Assembly (NCBI RefSeq): GCF_003318255.1
Contig: NZ_QOCF01000004.1
Coordinates: forward strand, 124,001-188,000
Direction: 5' to 3'
DNA length: 64,000 bases
From: Ruegeria sp. A3M17
Lineage (GTDB): Bacteria; Pseudomonadota; Alphaproteobacteria; Rhodobacterales; Rhodobacteraceae
Positions within the stretch are counted from its first letter, which is position 1; every line of letters begins with the position of its first letter. The notes below the pieces were generated by a model that saw nothing but the letters and a program-made list of their open reading frames with translations, ran no database searches and was not told the DNA's origin. Position numbers and translations under genes: made by a program. This document shows positions 52,376 to 61,818 of this stretch, in pieces.

Positions 52376-54468
52376 CCGCAATGAACACTCAGATTGTAAG
52401 CGGGTTGCTGTTTAGATTGCTATTGGCGGGTGGCTGGCGCAATAATGAAGACCGGCTGCTTGAGGCGTTTCCGCACGTGCTGGATCGGCTCCGCCCGGAC
52501 GACATTTTCGAGACGTTGGAAAACCTCGATATCCCATACACGCAGATCAGATGTCGTGAACGCGAGATCACGGATCACGAATGCCCGGCATTGATCATAC
52601 CGGACAATGGTGCCTGCTTCCTGGCGTTGGCTCGGATAGGTGGCACGCTGCAAATCAGCGACGATCTGAACCCAGATCTGAACCACCTCAAGCCCGGTCG
52701 CCAATGGTGCACCGTCATCCGGATAGACCGCTTCACACATCAACAAGCAGACAGGCGGTTCACATCTGTCCGCTCGGCATTCGCAGAATTTGGCCCGATG
52801 CTGCCTTGGCTGCTGACCGCCTCGCTACTGTCTAACATTCTGGGACTCATGGCACCCTTGTTGATCATGGGCATCTACGAACGTGTCATCCCGTCGGGTT
52901 CTGTCAGTTTGCTGGTTTCGCTGATGATCGGTGTGGTGATTGTTGGGGCGTCTGACCTGTGCTTCCGCCAAGCGCGCACGCGGGCGCTGGCATATGTTGG
53001 CTGGCGTGGAGAGCGTCAGTTGATGATTGCGCTGTTTCGCAAACTGATGTCACTGCCGCTGAGCCAGCTCGGAAAAACGGATGTAAACCAACAGCTATCT
53101 CGTTTTCGCCAATTCGAATCCTTGCGCGATGCATTTACCGGGCAGGTCATGACGACCCTTTTGGATCTGCCATTCGTGGTGATTTTCTTTGCGGTCCTTG
53201 CATGTCTCGCACCGCAGGTCGGGCTGCTGACGCTCGGCTTGGCGGTCTTTCTTGTCTTGCTCGGCGCAATAATCATCCCACACCAAAAAAGGTTGGATCA
53301 AAAAACGGCAGAGGCCGCAGCCGCCAGCCAGTCGGCCGTTCAGGACGCTATTCTTAACCAGCGGACCATTGCAAATCTGGGGATGCAAAACCAATGGTTG
53401 GATCGCTGTATGCCTCTTGCACAGCGCGCAGAAGCGGCCGCGCGCCGCAGCCGTCAGTTTCAGGCGCTTGCGCAATCATTGGCTCAATCCGTTACGGCAC
53501 TTGCGACGATGGGGGCCATCATCTTGTGCGCGCATGGTGCGTTGCGCGGTGATATCAGTTTTGGTGCGTTGATCGCCTCGATTGCGTTGGTGTCCAAAAT
53601 TCTGGCGCCGATTCAGTCTCTGTATTCCAGCTTCCCCCAGATCCTTTCCTTCCGAAGCAGTCGAAATCAGGCGGATCGCGTCCTTGATCTTGGCGAGGAG
53701 ATCGAGGTGGGCCTGGAACAAACGCACCAAAAGACTTTGAGCGGCGCGATTTCGTTTTGCTCTGCCACGTACCGGCCGGACCCTTTGAACGCGCCTGTCC
53801 TTTCGCAAGCCAGTTTCAACTGTGATCCGGGCGAAGTGGTACTGGTCATGGGCAGCGATGCGGCCGGTCGCACAGCGGTGCTGGATCTGATCGATGGCCT
53901 TTACGCGCCTCTGGCAGGTACGATTGAACATGACGGCATCGACATTCGTCAGATTGCCAGGGACGAATTGCGTAAATCCATAACCTACGCCACTTACGAC
54001 ATGTCGATGTTCTACGGCACTGTTGCCCAGAACTTTCGATTGGCCTCGCCGTCTCTCACTGACGACAACATTATGGCTGCTTTGACCGATATGGATTTGC
54101 TGGATGACCAAGGCCTTCTGCCAAAGGGCATCGATACTCGTTTGACCTACGGTGACCTGGCGCAGATGCCATCGGCAACCTTAAAGTCGCTGGTCCTTGC
54201 ACGCAGCATGGCGCGCCCTTCTTCAGTCTATCTGTTTTCCGATCCAACCAACGGCCTTTCCGACCATCGACGGGCGTGTTTCAGAAACTGGAGCCGCGCG
54301 CAGCAAGGGCGCAGGACTGTGGTCATAGCAACGGCGGATCGCTCATTCATGCAGATCGCCGACCGCTTCATCTTTCTGAATGGCGACAAGGTTGTCGTGA
54401 ACAGCACAGGTGATGCGGGGCGCAAGAAACTTCAGGCCGTGTTGAAAACGCTTGGGAGGGCACAGTGA
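52372..54468 (+). CDS. Type-I-secretion-like ABC protein with C39-like N-domain and degenerate ABC motifs
   Basis: 698 aa. An N-terminal C39-peptidase-like domain without the catalytic Cys (about 1-125), a membrane domain (about 140-430), and an ABC domain. Here also motifs are damaged: Walker A VMGSDAAGRTAVL has Arg for the essential Lys, the signature site reads LAQMPSATLK, Walker B YLFSDPTNGLS lacks both acidic residues in register, and the H-loop is ATADRS. The membrane domain is intact with ERVIPSGSVSLLV. Overlaps both neighbours by 4 nt. If both ABC proteins are dead, the energy source of this exporter is unexplained. Confidence 0.82.
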   Translation: MTAMNTQIVSGLLFRLLLAGGWRNNEDRLLEAFPHVLDRLRPDDIFETLENLDIPYTQIRCREREITDHECPALIIPDNGACFLALARIGGTLQISDDLNPDLNHLKPGRQWCTVIRIDRFTHQQADRRFTSVRSAFAEFGPMLPWLLTASLLSNILGLMAPLLIMGIYERVIPSGSVSLLVSLMIGVVIVGASDLCFRQARTRALAYVGWRGERQLMIALFRKLMSLPLSQLGKTDVNQQLSRFRQFESLRDAFTGQVMTTLLDLPFVVIFFAVLACLAPQVGLLTLGLAVFLVLLGAIIIPHQKRLDQKTAEAAAASQSAVQDAILNQRTIANLGMQNQWLDRCMPLAQRAEAAARRSRQFQALAQSLAQSVTALATMGAIILCAHGALRGDISFGALIASIALVSKILAPIQSLYSSFPQILSFRSSRNQADRVLDLGEEIEVGLEQTHQKTLSGAISFCSATYRPDPLNAPVLSQASFNCDPGEVVLVMGSDAAGRTAVLDLIDGLYAPLAGTIEHDGIDIRQIARDELRKSITYATYDMSMFYGTVAQNFRLASPSLTDDNIMAALTDMDLLDDQGLLPKGIDTRLTYGDLAQMPSATLKSLVLARSMARPSSVYLFSDPTNGLSDHRRACFRNWSRAQQGRRTVVIATADRSFMQIADRFIFLNGDKVVVNSTGDAGRKKLQAVLKTLGRAQ

Positions 54469-55793
54469 AATCAGGTTCAAAGAAAAGTGACACGTCCAGT
54501 CCAATGGAACGCGCCAATTGGAGGCGTCGAATGCGGCGGCCACGATTTGCGGCTTTCCTGTCGCTTGCGGTTTCGGCCATGGTTGGTTGCCTGGTGGTTC
54601 TGGCAGGGCAAACTGCTGTTCCCCAGGTCACCCGCGCCCCTGGAACCATCCTGCCAGTTGGCGCGTATCCACAAATCGAAACGATGCTCGGCGGCATTGT
54701 TCGGGCTGTTCACGTTCGCGACGGCCAGTTGGTTGAGGCGGGGGATTTGCTGGTTGAACTGCATCACCCGGATCTGACGCGGGAAAGAGATGTCACGTCG
54801 GGCCAGCATGCTGCGGTTCAGCGAGACTTGGCCACAGCGTCCGCTGTACTGGCGGTATTGGATCGCGAAGCGGTGCCTGACAAGGCGGAAATTGATGCGC
54901 TCAAAGGCAAGGGCCTGATTTCTGCAGCCGCAAGGTTGGACCTTTATGCTGAAAGCCAACGCATTCAGCTGGCCACAATCAAACAGCACGAGGGGACATT
55001 GGATATCCTGACACGGGCCACGCAGTTCGCACAGGACCGCGTTCGAAAGAAAGAGGAGATTCTGGAGAGATACGCGCAGCTGCGGACGCAGGGTCTAAAA
55101 TCCCTGAGCGATTTCCTTGAGGAAGAGGATGAAGTGGACTCAGTACGGGCGGCTGCTTCAGACGCCCGGGTGCGCCTTGCCGAAGCCCAGAGCGCATTGA
55201 TGCTGGCCCGCGCAGCCAAAGTTGAAGAAACCTTGGCGCTGCGAGATGAGGTGCTGACCCGATGGGCCGAACTTGAGCAAAGGCGCTTGGAGTTGGAGAT
55301 ATCGCTGGACATCGTAAATTCCAAATTGGCGGCACTGCGTATTTCTGCCCCAGCACGTGGAATTATTCAGGCGGTAACATATCCTAACCCAGGGGAAGTC
55401 ATCGCGCCGGGCGAAGTGATTTTTGAGATTTTGCCAACCCGTCGCGCCTTGGTCGTAGAAGCACGTATCGCAAATTCCGAGGTCGGCCATGTTGAGGTGG
55501 ATCAGCCGGTTTCAGTAAGCGTAGACACGTTTGATGCCCGGCGTTTCGGTAAGGTCGAAGGACGCCTGCAATCCATCTATCCTGTGCCTCTGACGGATGA
55601 ACAAACCGGTGAAACCTATTTCAGGGCCTCGTTTAAACTGGCCGAAGCCAAGGTCGGCACGGGCCCGTGGGAGCGTCCGCTTCAGGCTGGGATGACTGTT
55701 GTTGCGGAAATGACGACGGGTGAACAGACGCTGCTTTCCTACCTGTTGAAGCCGGTGCAGATGACAATGGAACGCGCATTCAGCGAGCGTTAG
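54465..55793 (+). CDS. HlyD-family membrane fusion protein
   Basis: 442 aa periplasmic adaptor of type I secretion. One N-terminal membrane helix (about residues 30-50, FLSLAVSAMVGCLVVLAG), a biotinyl-lipoyl-like first half (GGIVRAVHVRDGQLVEAGD), a long coiled coil (about 110-270) and a second lipoyl half with PARGIIQAVTYPNPGEVIAPGE, then a beta-barrel domain. GTG start overlapping the preceding stop. No TolC-like outer-membrane gene is nearby, so a shared TolC is presumed. A 12-bp palindrome TTACAGCTGTAA lies at 55795-55806, right after the stop. Confidence 0.9.
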   Translation: MKSGSKKSDTSSPMERANWRRRMRRPRFAAFLSLAVSAMVGCLVVLAGQTAVPQVTRAPGTILPVGAYPQIETMLGGIVRAVHVRDGQLVEAGDLLVELHHPDLTRERDVTSGQHAAVQRDLATASAVLAVLDREAVPDKAEIDALKGKGLISAAARLDLYAESQRIQLATIKQHEGTLDILTRATQFAQDRVRKKEEILERYAQLRTQGLKSLSDFLEEEDEVDSVRAAASDARVRLAEAQSALMLARAAKVEETLALRDEVLTRWAELEQRRLELEISLDIVNSKLAALRISAPARGIIQAVTYPNPGEVIAPGEVIFEILPTRRALVVEARIANSEVGHVEVDQPVSVSVDTFDARRFGKVEGRLQSIYPVPLTDEQTGETYFRASFKLAEAKVGTGPWERPLQAGMTVVAEMTTGEQTLLSYLLKPVQMTMERAFSER

Positions 55794-55846
55794 TTTACAG
55801 CTGTAAGGCCTTGCAATCATGGACCCATTCCTGCTTGCCGAAACGG

Positions 55847-57739
55847 TCAGTACAGCAGATTGAGCATAAGGAGTGAAACAACAAGAAACAGGATGGTCAT
55901 AACCCCCCCTGAGCGTACAAAGTCCATGACTTTATACCCTGCAGGACCCATAATCAGGGCGTTTACCTGATGGGTCGGGATTATGAAGCTGTTCGATGTT
56001 GATATGGCAACTGTCAGGGCAAAAACAGCCGGATTTCCTCCAGCCGCCACGGCAATGGAAACGGCCAATGGCACCAGCAGGACGGTGGCCCCGACATTGG
56101 ACATCACCAGGGAAAACGCCGTGGCCAAAATCGCAACGCCGGCCTGAAGTGACCAGATCGGCCAGCCGTCCAGAATGACCATGATCTGTTGTGCAATCCA
56201 TGCAGCCGTGCCGGTATTCTGTACCGCCTGACCCAATGGAATAAGGCATGCGAGCAGAAAGACTGTGTTCCATCCAACCGCACGGTAGGCTTCATCGACA
56301 CTCAATACACGTGTCAACATCATTCCCGCGGCTCCGGTCAACAAACAGAGTGAGAGCCGAATGTCGGTGAACAGGATCATCGACAAGGAAACGGCGAAAA
56401 ACGCCAGCGCCCAACCTACCTTTTGCGGGCGCAGTTCGTCTTGGGGGAAGTCGGTGGTGACGACCACAAAATCGGGATCGCGCTTGATCCGCATCAGGTT
56501 GTCCCAGCGTGTATGGGCCACAAGCATGTCGCCTGCGTGAAACTCCTCAAGCCCGATTTGAGTGGACTCGTGCGTTTCGGATTCAACATGGCTGAGCGTT
56601 TCCTCGCCGCGATGGATGGCAAGCAACGACATGCCGTATGTCTTGCGGAACAATAGCTCACGTGGGCATTTCCCGATCAGTTTGCTGTCGGGTGTTATGA
56701 CAACTTCAGCGATCCCTGCATTGGTTGGCGCAAATTCTTCGACAAAGATGTCCAACGCCGGCAGCACGGTCAGCCCGTATTTCTGAGCAAACTCCTCCAC
56801 GACCCAGCGCCGACCTATGATCGCCAATCGGCAAGGCGCGGCAATTTCGGCCGTCAGGACCTGAACCATCGAGGTTTTGCCGCGATAGAATGTCGAAATG
56901 ATGTACAGGTGGTTTTCGTGGTTTATGTCGGCCAAAATCTGCCCGACCAAAGGGCTTTCGGCTGGAACGATTACTTCGAAAACATCGGCTTTCAAGCCGT
57001 AAACACGTTGCAGATACTCCTGCGTTCCCTGCCCGGTCCCGGTGTTTTCCGATCCCTCATCACCGGGTAAAACCCACCGACCCAGCAGCAGAAAGTAGGC
57101 GATGCCGGTCAGGATCAGAACAATCCCGATCGGCGTCACAGAAAACAGGCCGAACTGCTCCATTTTCTGACCTTCGGGCAGGCCATTGTTGGCCGACTGG
57201 ATCAGATCGTTCAGCAGGATAAGAGGCGAAGATCCGACCATCGTCATTGTGCCGCCAAGGATGGCGCAGAACCCCATCGGCATCAGCAAACGCGACAACG
57301 GGATGCCTGATCGGGAAGATATTCGGCTGACGACCGGAAGGAATAGCGCGGCGGCCCCAACGTTTTGCATGAACGAGGAAATGACCCCCACGGTACCCGA
57401 AATAATCGGCAGCACGCGTTTCTCGGACGTACCGCCATATTTCAGAATAACGGCGGCGACTTTGTTCATTATGCCAGTCTTGTCGAGGCCCGCGCCAACG
57501 ATCATGACAGCGATAATGGAAATCACCGCATTGGATGCAAATCCATCAAACAGGTGCGGCACGTCCGCGAGTTTCTCGAGCCCGGGCGCGTAACTGAGAA
57601 GGCCGATTAGGACCAGAACAAGTATGGCAGAAAGGTCAATTCTGACGATTTCGGATACAAAGAGAAATACGGTGAAGGCAAGAAGAGCGCAAACGACACC
57701 CATCTCAAAATTAAAGGCCACCTGTTCCACAATCGTCAC
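55847..57739 (-). CDS. SLC13-family anion/sodium symporter with two RCK_C (TrkA-C) domains
   Basis: 630 aa inner-membrane transporter. About five helices (1-205), a cytoplasmic insert with two TrkA-C-like domains (about 240-320, DVFEVIVPAESPLVGQIL; 325-410, AEVVITPDSKLIGKCP), then further helices with the conserved SNVGATVLLVPLAVS and STSNSFIIPTHQVNALI. Members carry dicarboxylates, sulfate or other anions; the substrate is unknown. The start is a GTG at 57739 or ATG at 57703; neither has a good ribosome site. Convergent with the HlyD gene. Confidence 0.87.
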   Translation of the reverse strand: MTIVEQVAFNFEMGVVCALLAFTVFLFVSEIVRIDLSAILVLVLIGLLSYAPGLEKLADVPHLFDGFASNAVISIIAVMIVGAGLDKTGIMNKVAAVILKYGGTSEKRVLPIISGTVGVISSFMQNVGAAALFLPVVSRISSRSGIPLSRLLMPMGFCAILGGTMTMVGSSPLILLNDLIQSANNGLPEGQKMEQFGLFSVTPIGIVLILTGIAYFLLLGRWVLPGDEGSENTGTGQGTQEYLQRVYGLKADVFEVIVPAESPLVGQILADINHENHLYIISTFYRGKTSMVQVLTAEIAAPCRLAIIGRRWVVEEFAQKYGLTVLPALDIFVEEFAPTNAGIAEVVITPDSKLIGKCPRELLFRKTYGMSLLAIHRGEETLSHVESETHESTQIGLEEFHAGDMLVAHTRWDNLMRIKRDPDFVVVTTDFPQDELRPQKVGWALAFFAVSLSMILFTDIRLSLCLLTGAAGMMLTRVLSVDEAYRAVGWNTVFLLACLIPLGQAVQNTGTAAWIAQQIMVILDGWPIWSLQAGVAILATAFSLVMSNVGATVLLVPLAVSIAVAAGGNPAVFALTVAISTSNSFIIPTHQVNALIMGPAGYKVMDFVRSGGVMTILFLVVSLLMLNLLY

Positions 57740-57928
57740 CAGGAATTTGTTCTTACATTAAAAAAACATCTAACCCATCAGTGTTGGATTGTCATGATGT
57801 TTCAAAACCGCAAGCTTGGGCGAAACAAAATTACCACCACTGCCAAAACGTCACGTTTCGAACCGGTGCGTGGGGCCCCTTTGATTGCTTGTCAGGCTGG
57901 GGCCTTCACGCCTCTCAAATCATCGGGG

Positions 57929-58393
57929 TCAACCACGCCCACGGTAAGGCGGCACACCCTGATCCGGGATCCAGACGCCTTCAGGCGTTGGGCCAGTTTG
58001 CCAGAACACGTCGATCGGAATGCCCCCGCGCGGATACCAATAGCCTCCGATACGCAGCCACCTTGGCTCCAGAAACTCCTGCAGTCGGCGGGCAATCGAG
58101 ATGGTGCAATCTTCGTGAAAGGCGCCATGATTGCGGAACGAGCCCAGAAACAACTTGAGCGCCTTGCTTTCCACCAACCACTGATCGGGCACGTAATCTA
58201 TCACCAGATGGGCAAAATCCGGTTGGCCGGTCATTGGGCAAAGCGAAGTGAACTCGGGCGCAGTAAAGCGCACGTTGTAATCCACATCAGCCTGCGGGTT
58301 CTGCACGCGTTCCAGAACCGCCTCTTCCGGGCTGGCTGGCATTCTGGTGTCTCCGCCCAACTGGGTGAGGTTACTGTAGATACTATCGGTCAT
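57929..58393 (-). CDS. queF: NADPH-dependent 7-cyano-7-deazaguanine reductase
   Basis: 154 aa, unimodular type I QueF. The thioimide cysteine is in [15 protein letters not shown], with [10 protein letters not shown] downstream and [13 protein letters not shown] before it. Reduces preQ0 to preQ1 for queuosine. GGAGAG precedes the ATG at 58393, 16 nt after queE. Last of the queCDEF operon. Confidence 0.95.
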   Translation of the reverse strand: MTDSIYSNLTQLGGDTRMPASPEEAVLERVQNPQADVDYNVRFTAPEFTSLCPMTGQPDFAHLVIDYVPDQWLVESKALKLFLGSFRNHGAFHEDCTISIARRLQEFLEPRWLRIGGYWYPRGGIPIDVFWQTGPTPEGVWIPDQGVPPYRGRG

Positions 58394-58409
58394 GTTATCT
58401 CTCCTGCAG

Positions 58410-59111
58410 TCAGACGCCGTGTTTGTTGCCCCAGATCAGCACGTGGAGCTGGGGCAGAATGCGAGGCGCGAACCAACCGGCATTCAAAGTTTTGTCGATC
58501 AGCCAGTCCATACGGCTGGTGGCATTGGTCAGATCAACCGGGCTGGCCGGATCGGTTTCCGGGTTACCGGGTTGAACGTACAGCGGAAGGTCCGGATGCC
58601 GGTCGGCTACGCTGCGTGCCCAGTTAAAATCCGTGTCGTCAAAGATCACAATCTTGAGGACAGTTTGCGCGGGGCGCACGTTGAGGCAGGCGTCAAACGC
58701 CGTCCAATCCATATCCTCGCCACTGCTGGGCGGTTTCGGGCTGAGAACAAGCATAGCAAGGTCGGCAAACCACGGCTTTGCAATTGACCCTTGGGTTTCG
58801 CATGCAAAGGCATAGCCTTCCGCTTTACCTTGCTGAATCAAAGGGCCAAAATCCTGAATGGCGGGATTGCCGCCAGACAGGGAAACAGTCAGAGGCCGCC
58901 CGCCTGACAAACGCTGGACCTCGGACCAGACGGCCTGCGTTTCCATTGCTGCCCAATCGTGGCGATAGGCGCTGTCGACAGCATGGAGGCTGTCGCACCA
59001 GCTGCACCGGAAATCGCATCCGCCCGAGCGTACAAATACCGTCGGCTGACCGATCAGCGCGCCTTCGCCCTGTACCGTGGGGCCGAAAATTTCGGATATT
59101 TTAAGGGTCAT
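58410..59111 (-). CDS. queE: 7-carboxy-7-deazaguanine synthase
   Basis: 233 aa radical-SAM enzyme. The cluster motif [10 protein letters not shown] follows [11 protein letters not shown], and [18 protein letters not shown] is the typical start. The ATG at 59111 overlaps the queD stop; a longer in-frame extension runs into queD and is rejected. Makes the deazaguanine ring from carboxytetrahydropterin. Confidence 0.95.
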   Translation of the reverse strand: MTLKISEIFGPTVQGEGALIGQPTVFVRSGGCDFRCSWCDSLHAVDSAYRHDWAAMETQAVWSEVQRLSGGRPLTVSLSGGNPAIQDFGPLIQQGKAEGYAFACETQGSIAKPWFADLAMLVLSPKPPSSGEDMDWTAFDACLNVRPAQTVLKIVIFDDTDFNWARSVADRHPDLPLYVQPGNPETDPASPVDLTNATSRMDWLIDKTLNAGWFAPRILPQLHVLIWGNKHGV

Positions 59112-59461
59112 GGGCGAAACTCGGCCCATGTCTTGGGCGTTTCGGACACTTTCACCGCAGCGGTTTCGGGCCAGCGGGCCGCGCACCAGTCAAAGAAGTG
59201 CCGCGCAAGGTTTTCGGCGGTCGACACGACATTCAGCACATTGTTCAAGTGCCGGTGGTCAAATTCATCGTCGATATAGGTCTTGAGCGGTTTCAGCTCG
59301 TGGTAATCCCGCACGAACCCATCCGCGTTTAACTCGCGCCGGGCCAATTCGACCACAACGACATAGTTGTGTCCATGCATCCGGGCACACTGATGATCTT
59401 CGGGCAGGTGGGTCAGCTGGTGCGAGGCGGAAAAGTGGAACTCTTTGGTGATCCGGTACAT
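59108..59461 (-). CDS. queD: 6-carboxy-5,6,7,8-tetrahydropterin synthase
   Basis: 117 aa. Zinc-binding histidines in FSASHQL and MHGHNY, catalytic cysteine in [10 protein letters not shown], plus EFDHRHLNN. Converts dihydroneopterin triphosphate to carboxytetrahydropterin. Overlaps queC by one base. Confidence 0.95.
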   Translation of the reverse strand: MYRITKEFHFSASHQLTHLPEDHQCARMHGHNYVVVVELARRELNADGFVRDYHELKPLKTYIDDEFDHRHLNNVLNVVSTAENLARHFFDWCAARWPETAAVKVSETPKTWAEFRP

Positions 59462-60159
59462 CAGACCTGTGCCCCCGCGATGGCCGATTTCCAGAATTCG
59501 GCGTCTTCGTATTGCGTTGGGTCCGGCACTCCGGCCAGATCAAACGCCTCGCGCCGTTCAACGCATGTTCCGCAACGGCCACAATGCAAATCGCAGCCTT
59601 TGTAGCAGGACCACGTCTGATCGAACGGGGTGTCCACGCGCGCGCCTTCGCGGACAATATCGGCTTTGCTGCGGTGCACGAATGGCACATGCAGCGCCAC
59701 ATCCGCGTAGCCGCCCAACGCTGCGCGCTGCATGGTGTCAAACGCATCGGTGAATGCCGGGCGGCAATCGGGATAGATGAAATGGTCGCCGCCATGAACA
59801 GCAGCAGCCACCGCATCATCCCCCTGCGCTGCTGCCACACCATAAGCGATGGTCAGCATGATCGCATTGCGGTTGGGGACAACCGTGACCTTCATCGTTT
59901 CTTCCGCGTAATGCCCGTCGGGCACGTCCACGTCGTCGGTTAAGGCCGAGCCTGTCAGCGACGCTCCGACAGAACGCAGGTCGATCAGGTGATGAGGCAC
60001 GCTTAGCCGCATTGCACAAAGGGCCGCGAAGGTCAGCTCCTTGGTGTGGCGCTGGCCATAGTCGAAAGACACAAGCCGTGAAAGGTTTCCTTCCGCGGCC
60101 AGCACATGCGCAAGCGACACGGAATCCAGTCCGCCGGAGCAGACCAAAGTAGTTTTCAT
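59461..60159 (-). CDS. queC: 7-cyano-7-deazaguanine synthase
   Basis: 232 aa ATP-dependent preQ0 synthase. N-type PP-loop CSGGLDSVSLAHVL at the start; four zinc cysteines in CYKGCDLHCGRCGTC near the C-terminus. AAGGA lies about 8 nt before the ATG. First gene of the queuosine-precursor operon; the 129-nt leader has a stem-loop but no match to a preQ1 riboswitch that I can see. Confidence 0.95.
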   Translation of the reverse strand: MKTTLVCSGGLDSVSLAHVLAAEGNLSRLVSFDYGQRHTKELTFAALCAMRLSVPHHLIDLRSVGASLTGSALTDDVDVPDGHYAEETMKVTVVPNRNAIMLTIAYGVAAAQGDDAVAAAVHGGDHFIYPDCRPAFTDAFDTMQRAALGGYADVALHVPFVHRSKADIVREGARVDTPFDQTWSCYKGCDLHCGRCGTCVERREAFDLAGVPDPTQYEDAEFWKSAIAGAQV

Positions 60160-60210
60160 GTTTTCAGTCCTTGTTTTGATAACCGGGTAGGCTGCGACCG
60201 GCGGGCGGGA

Positions 60211-60236
60211 CGCTTACGGTCTTTTTCCGGTAAGCG
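60211..60236 (-). other. Stem-loop in queC leader
   Basis: On the minus strand CGCTTAC and GTAAGCG form a perfect 7-bp stem, extended inward by GG/CC, around an A-rich loop. Located about 50-75 nt before the queC start. No T-run follows. It could be a structured leader element or the terminator remnant of the racemase gene upstream. Confidence 0.35.
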
Positions 60237-60288
60237 CAACGCACGAATTGGTGGGCAAAAGAGACTTTAGGCCTGACCGTCGCGCCCT

Positions 60289-61008
60289 TTAGGGATTGGG
60301 AAAGCGCGGCGGCGCAAGCCCGGCTTGAAACCAACTGACCAATGTCACAATGGAAAAGACGGGCAAACCGGTGGCGCGCTGAATATCTGCCGCGTATGGG
60401 CACATATTCGTGCATTCCAGCACGATCGCGCCAAGGTTCGGATTCTCAGACTGCAACGCAAGCGCGGCATCAACGTTATCGGCACGGGCCTTATCAACAT
60501 CCAGGACGAGTTCGTTCCCTAGTATTGCGCGTGTGAATTCGAGCCCGCCTTCGGTGGAACCGATGGGTGTATCGTCCGGAACCTCAGCACAGCGCAGATG
60601 TTCACGGGTCAAAGTGGAAGCAGAAATGGTCAGAACCCCCGCGCGTTTTCCGGCCGGAAGGATACCGTTCACCATCTGCACCTGCATCAAAGATGAGGTC
60701 ACAACCGGAACCGGCACAGCCTCGGACAGCTCTTTCTGAAACAGGGACAGAAACCCGCAATTGGTGGTAATGCCGTCCGCGCCATCCTTGACCAGTTCAC
60801 GCGCGGCATCAATGAATGCGTCCAACATGCCCTCGGCCCGGTGCCGAACGACTAGTTCCGGCGAAGCATCCCGAACAATGCGATAGAGCACCGGAAAAGG
60901 CCATGTCAGCGCATTTCCCATATCACCGGGGATGCGTGGGAATTGGGCGTCCAGCATCAGAATGCCCACCGACGCTCCGTAAATGGATTTACCACCTTGG
61001 GCGATCAT
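60289..61008 (-). CDS. Aspartate/glutamate-racemase-superfamily protein
   Basis: 239 aa. The two catalytic-type cysteines of the superfamily are present: TTNCGFLS (about residue 84) and LECTNMCPYA (about 199). The closest general resemblance is to uncharacterised Asp/Glu/hydantoin racemase-like proteins rather than to cell-wall MurI. It starts in an ATGA overlap with the GntR gene, so they form an operon, divergent from a ThDP-dependent enzyme. The substrate (an amino acid, hydantoin, or maleate-type isomerisation) cannot be told. Confidence 0.82.
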   Translation of the reverse strand: MIAQGGKSIYGASVGILMLDAQFPRIPGDMGNALTWPFPVLYRIVRDASPELVVRHRAEGMLDAFIDAARELVKDGADGITTNCGFLSLFQKELSEAVPVPVVTSSLMQVQMVNGILPAGKRAGVLTISASTLTREHLRCAEVPDDTPIGSTEGGLEFTRAILGNELVLDVDKARADNVDAALALQSENPNLGAIVLECTNMCPYAADIQRATGLPVFSIVTLVSWFQAGLAPPRFPNP

Positions 61009-61709
61009 CCTTGCGCCTCCTCGATAATGCGGGCCGAGATGTCTTCGGACCCTTCCATGTAGATGCTGGATATCCCGTGGCGCACGGCGTCCTGCACCTG
61101 ATCCATTCGCTTGGAGATATGCGCGCCCAGTACGCGCGCGGCCTCATCCGCGTCGCGATCCATCAAAGCCTGCATGACCCGTTTATGTTCGTCTTTCGAG
61201 CGTTGAACCCGATCCAAGCTCATGGAAACCCAGCGGATGTATCGGATGCGTTCGTTGATCCGGGTCAGGGTCTGAACCAGTTCCTCATTGCCCGATAGCC
61301 TGGCAATGCCCAGATGAAAATCCTCGTCCCTGCTGACGGCTTCTTCGACGGTCAGGCCGGCGATGTCGATGCCGGTTGTGTAAAGCTCATCCCGAAGTGT
61401 TTGTAGGTCCTTGTCAGACGCTTTTGTGCAAGCAATGCGCGCGGCGGCGGATTCGATGATCTGGCGCAGCTCGAATAAATCAAACACGCTCTGCGGGTCC
61501 AGCGGGCGGCAGAAAAACCCCAGACCGGGGCGAAAGTCGAACAGGTGTTCGGCCACCAACCGGTTCAGGGCCTCGCGCAGAGGCGTGCGGCTGACGCCCA
61601 ATTCTTTCGACAAAGCCACTTCATTCAACCGATCACCGGGTCGCAGATGAAACGAGACGGCCATCGCCTTTACCTGATCATAGATGTCGTCAACGCGTGG
61701 ACCTGCCAT
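61005..61709 (-). CDS. GntR-family regulator, FadR/FCD subfamily
   Basis: 234 aa. N-terminal winged helix (about residues 10-70, ELGVSRTPLREALNRLV) and C-terminal all-helical FCD domain with metal-site-like RDEDFHLGIARLSGN. ATG at 61709 with AAGG upstream; an extended frame is less likely. Probably represses both its own operon and the divergent ThDP enzyme by binding the palindrome at 61765-61783. Effector likely a carboxylate of the pathway. Confidence 0.9.
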   Translation of the reverse strand: MAGPRVDDIYDQVKAMAVSFHLRPGDRLNEVALSKELGVSRTPLREALNRLVAEHLFDFRPGLGFFCRPLDPQSVFDLFELRQIIESAAARIACTKASDKDLQTLRDELYTTGIDIAGLTVEEAVSRDEDFHLGIARLSGNEELVQTLTRINERIRYIRWVSMSLDRVQRSKDEHKRVMQALMDRDADEAARVLGAHISKRMDQVQDAVRHGISSIYMEGSEDISARIIEEAQG

Positions 61710-61764
61710 AAGTGCCGCCTTTTTCCGTTTGCCAAGGCGTGCCACAGGCTGCACTTGAAATCAA

Positions 61765-61783
61765 TATACAAAACTGTATACAG
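61765..61783. promoter_or_regulatory. GntR (FadR-type) palindromic operator
   Basis: TATACA-aaac-TGTATA (61765-61780) interlocks with the perfect palindrome CTGTATACAG (61774-61783). The core GTATAC with T/C flanks fits FadR-subfamily GntR sites. It lies in the 109-bp gap between the divergent GntR and ThDP-enzyme genes. Confidence 0.6.
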
Positions 61784-61818
61784 TTCTGTGTGCAGAACGA
61801 AACCAAAGGAAACCAGCG

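Noticed and set aside
50648..54468. ABC pair as pseudogenes
   Set aside because: Both frames are full length, overlap by 4 nt with neighbours and keep intact membrane domains; the motif changes are substitutions, not frameshifts.
60160..60288. preQ1 riboswitch upstream of queC
   Set aside because: The leader lacks the preQ1-I core pattern and A-rich tail; only a simple stem-loop is visible.
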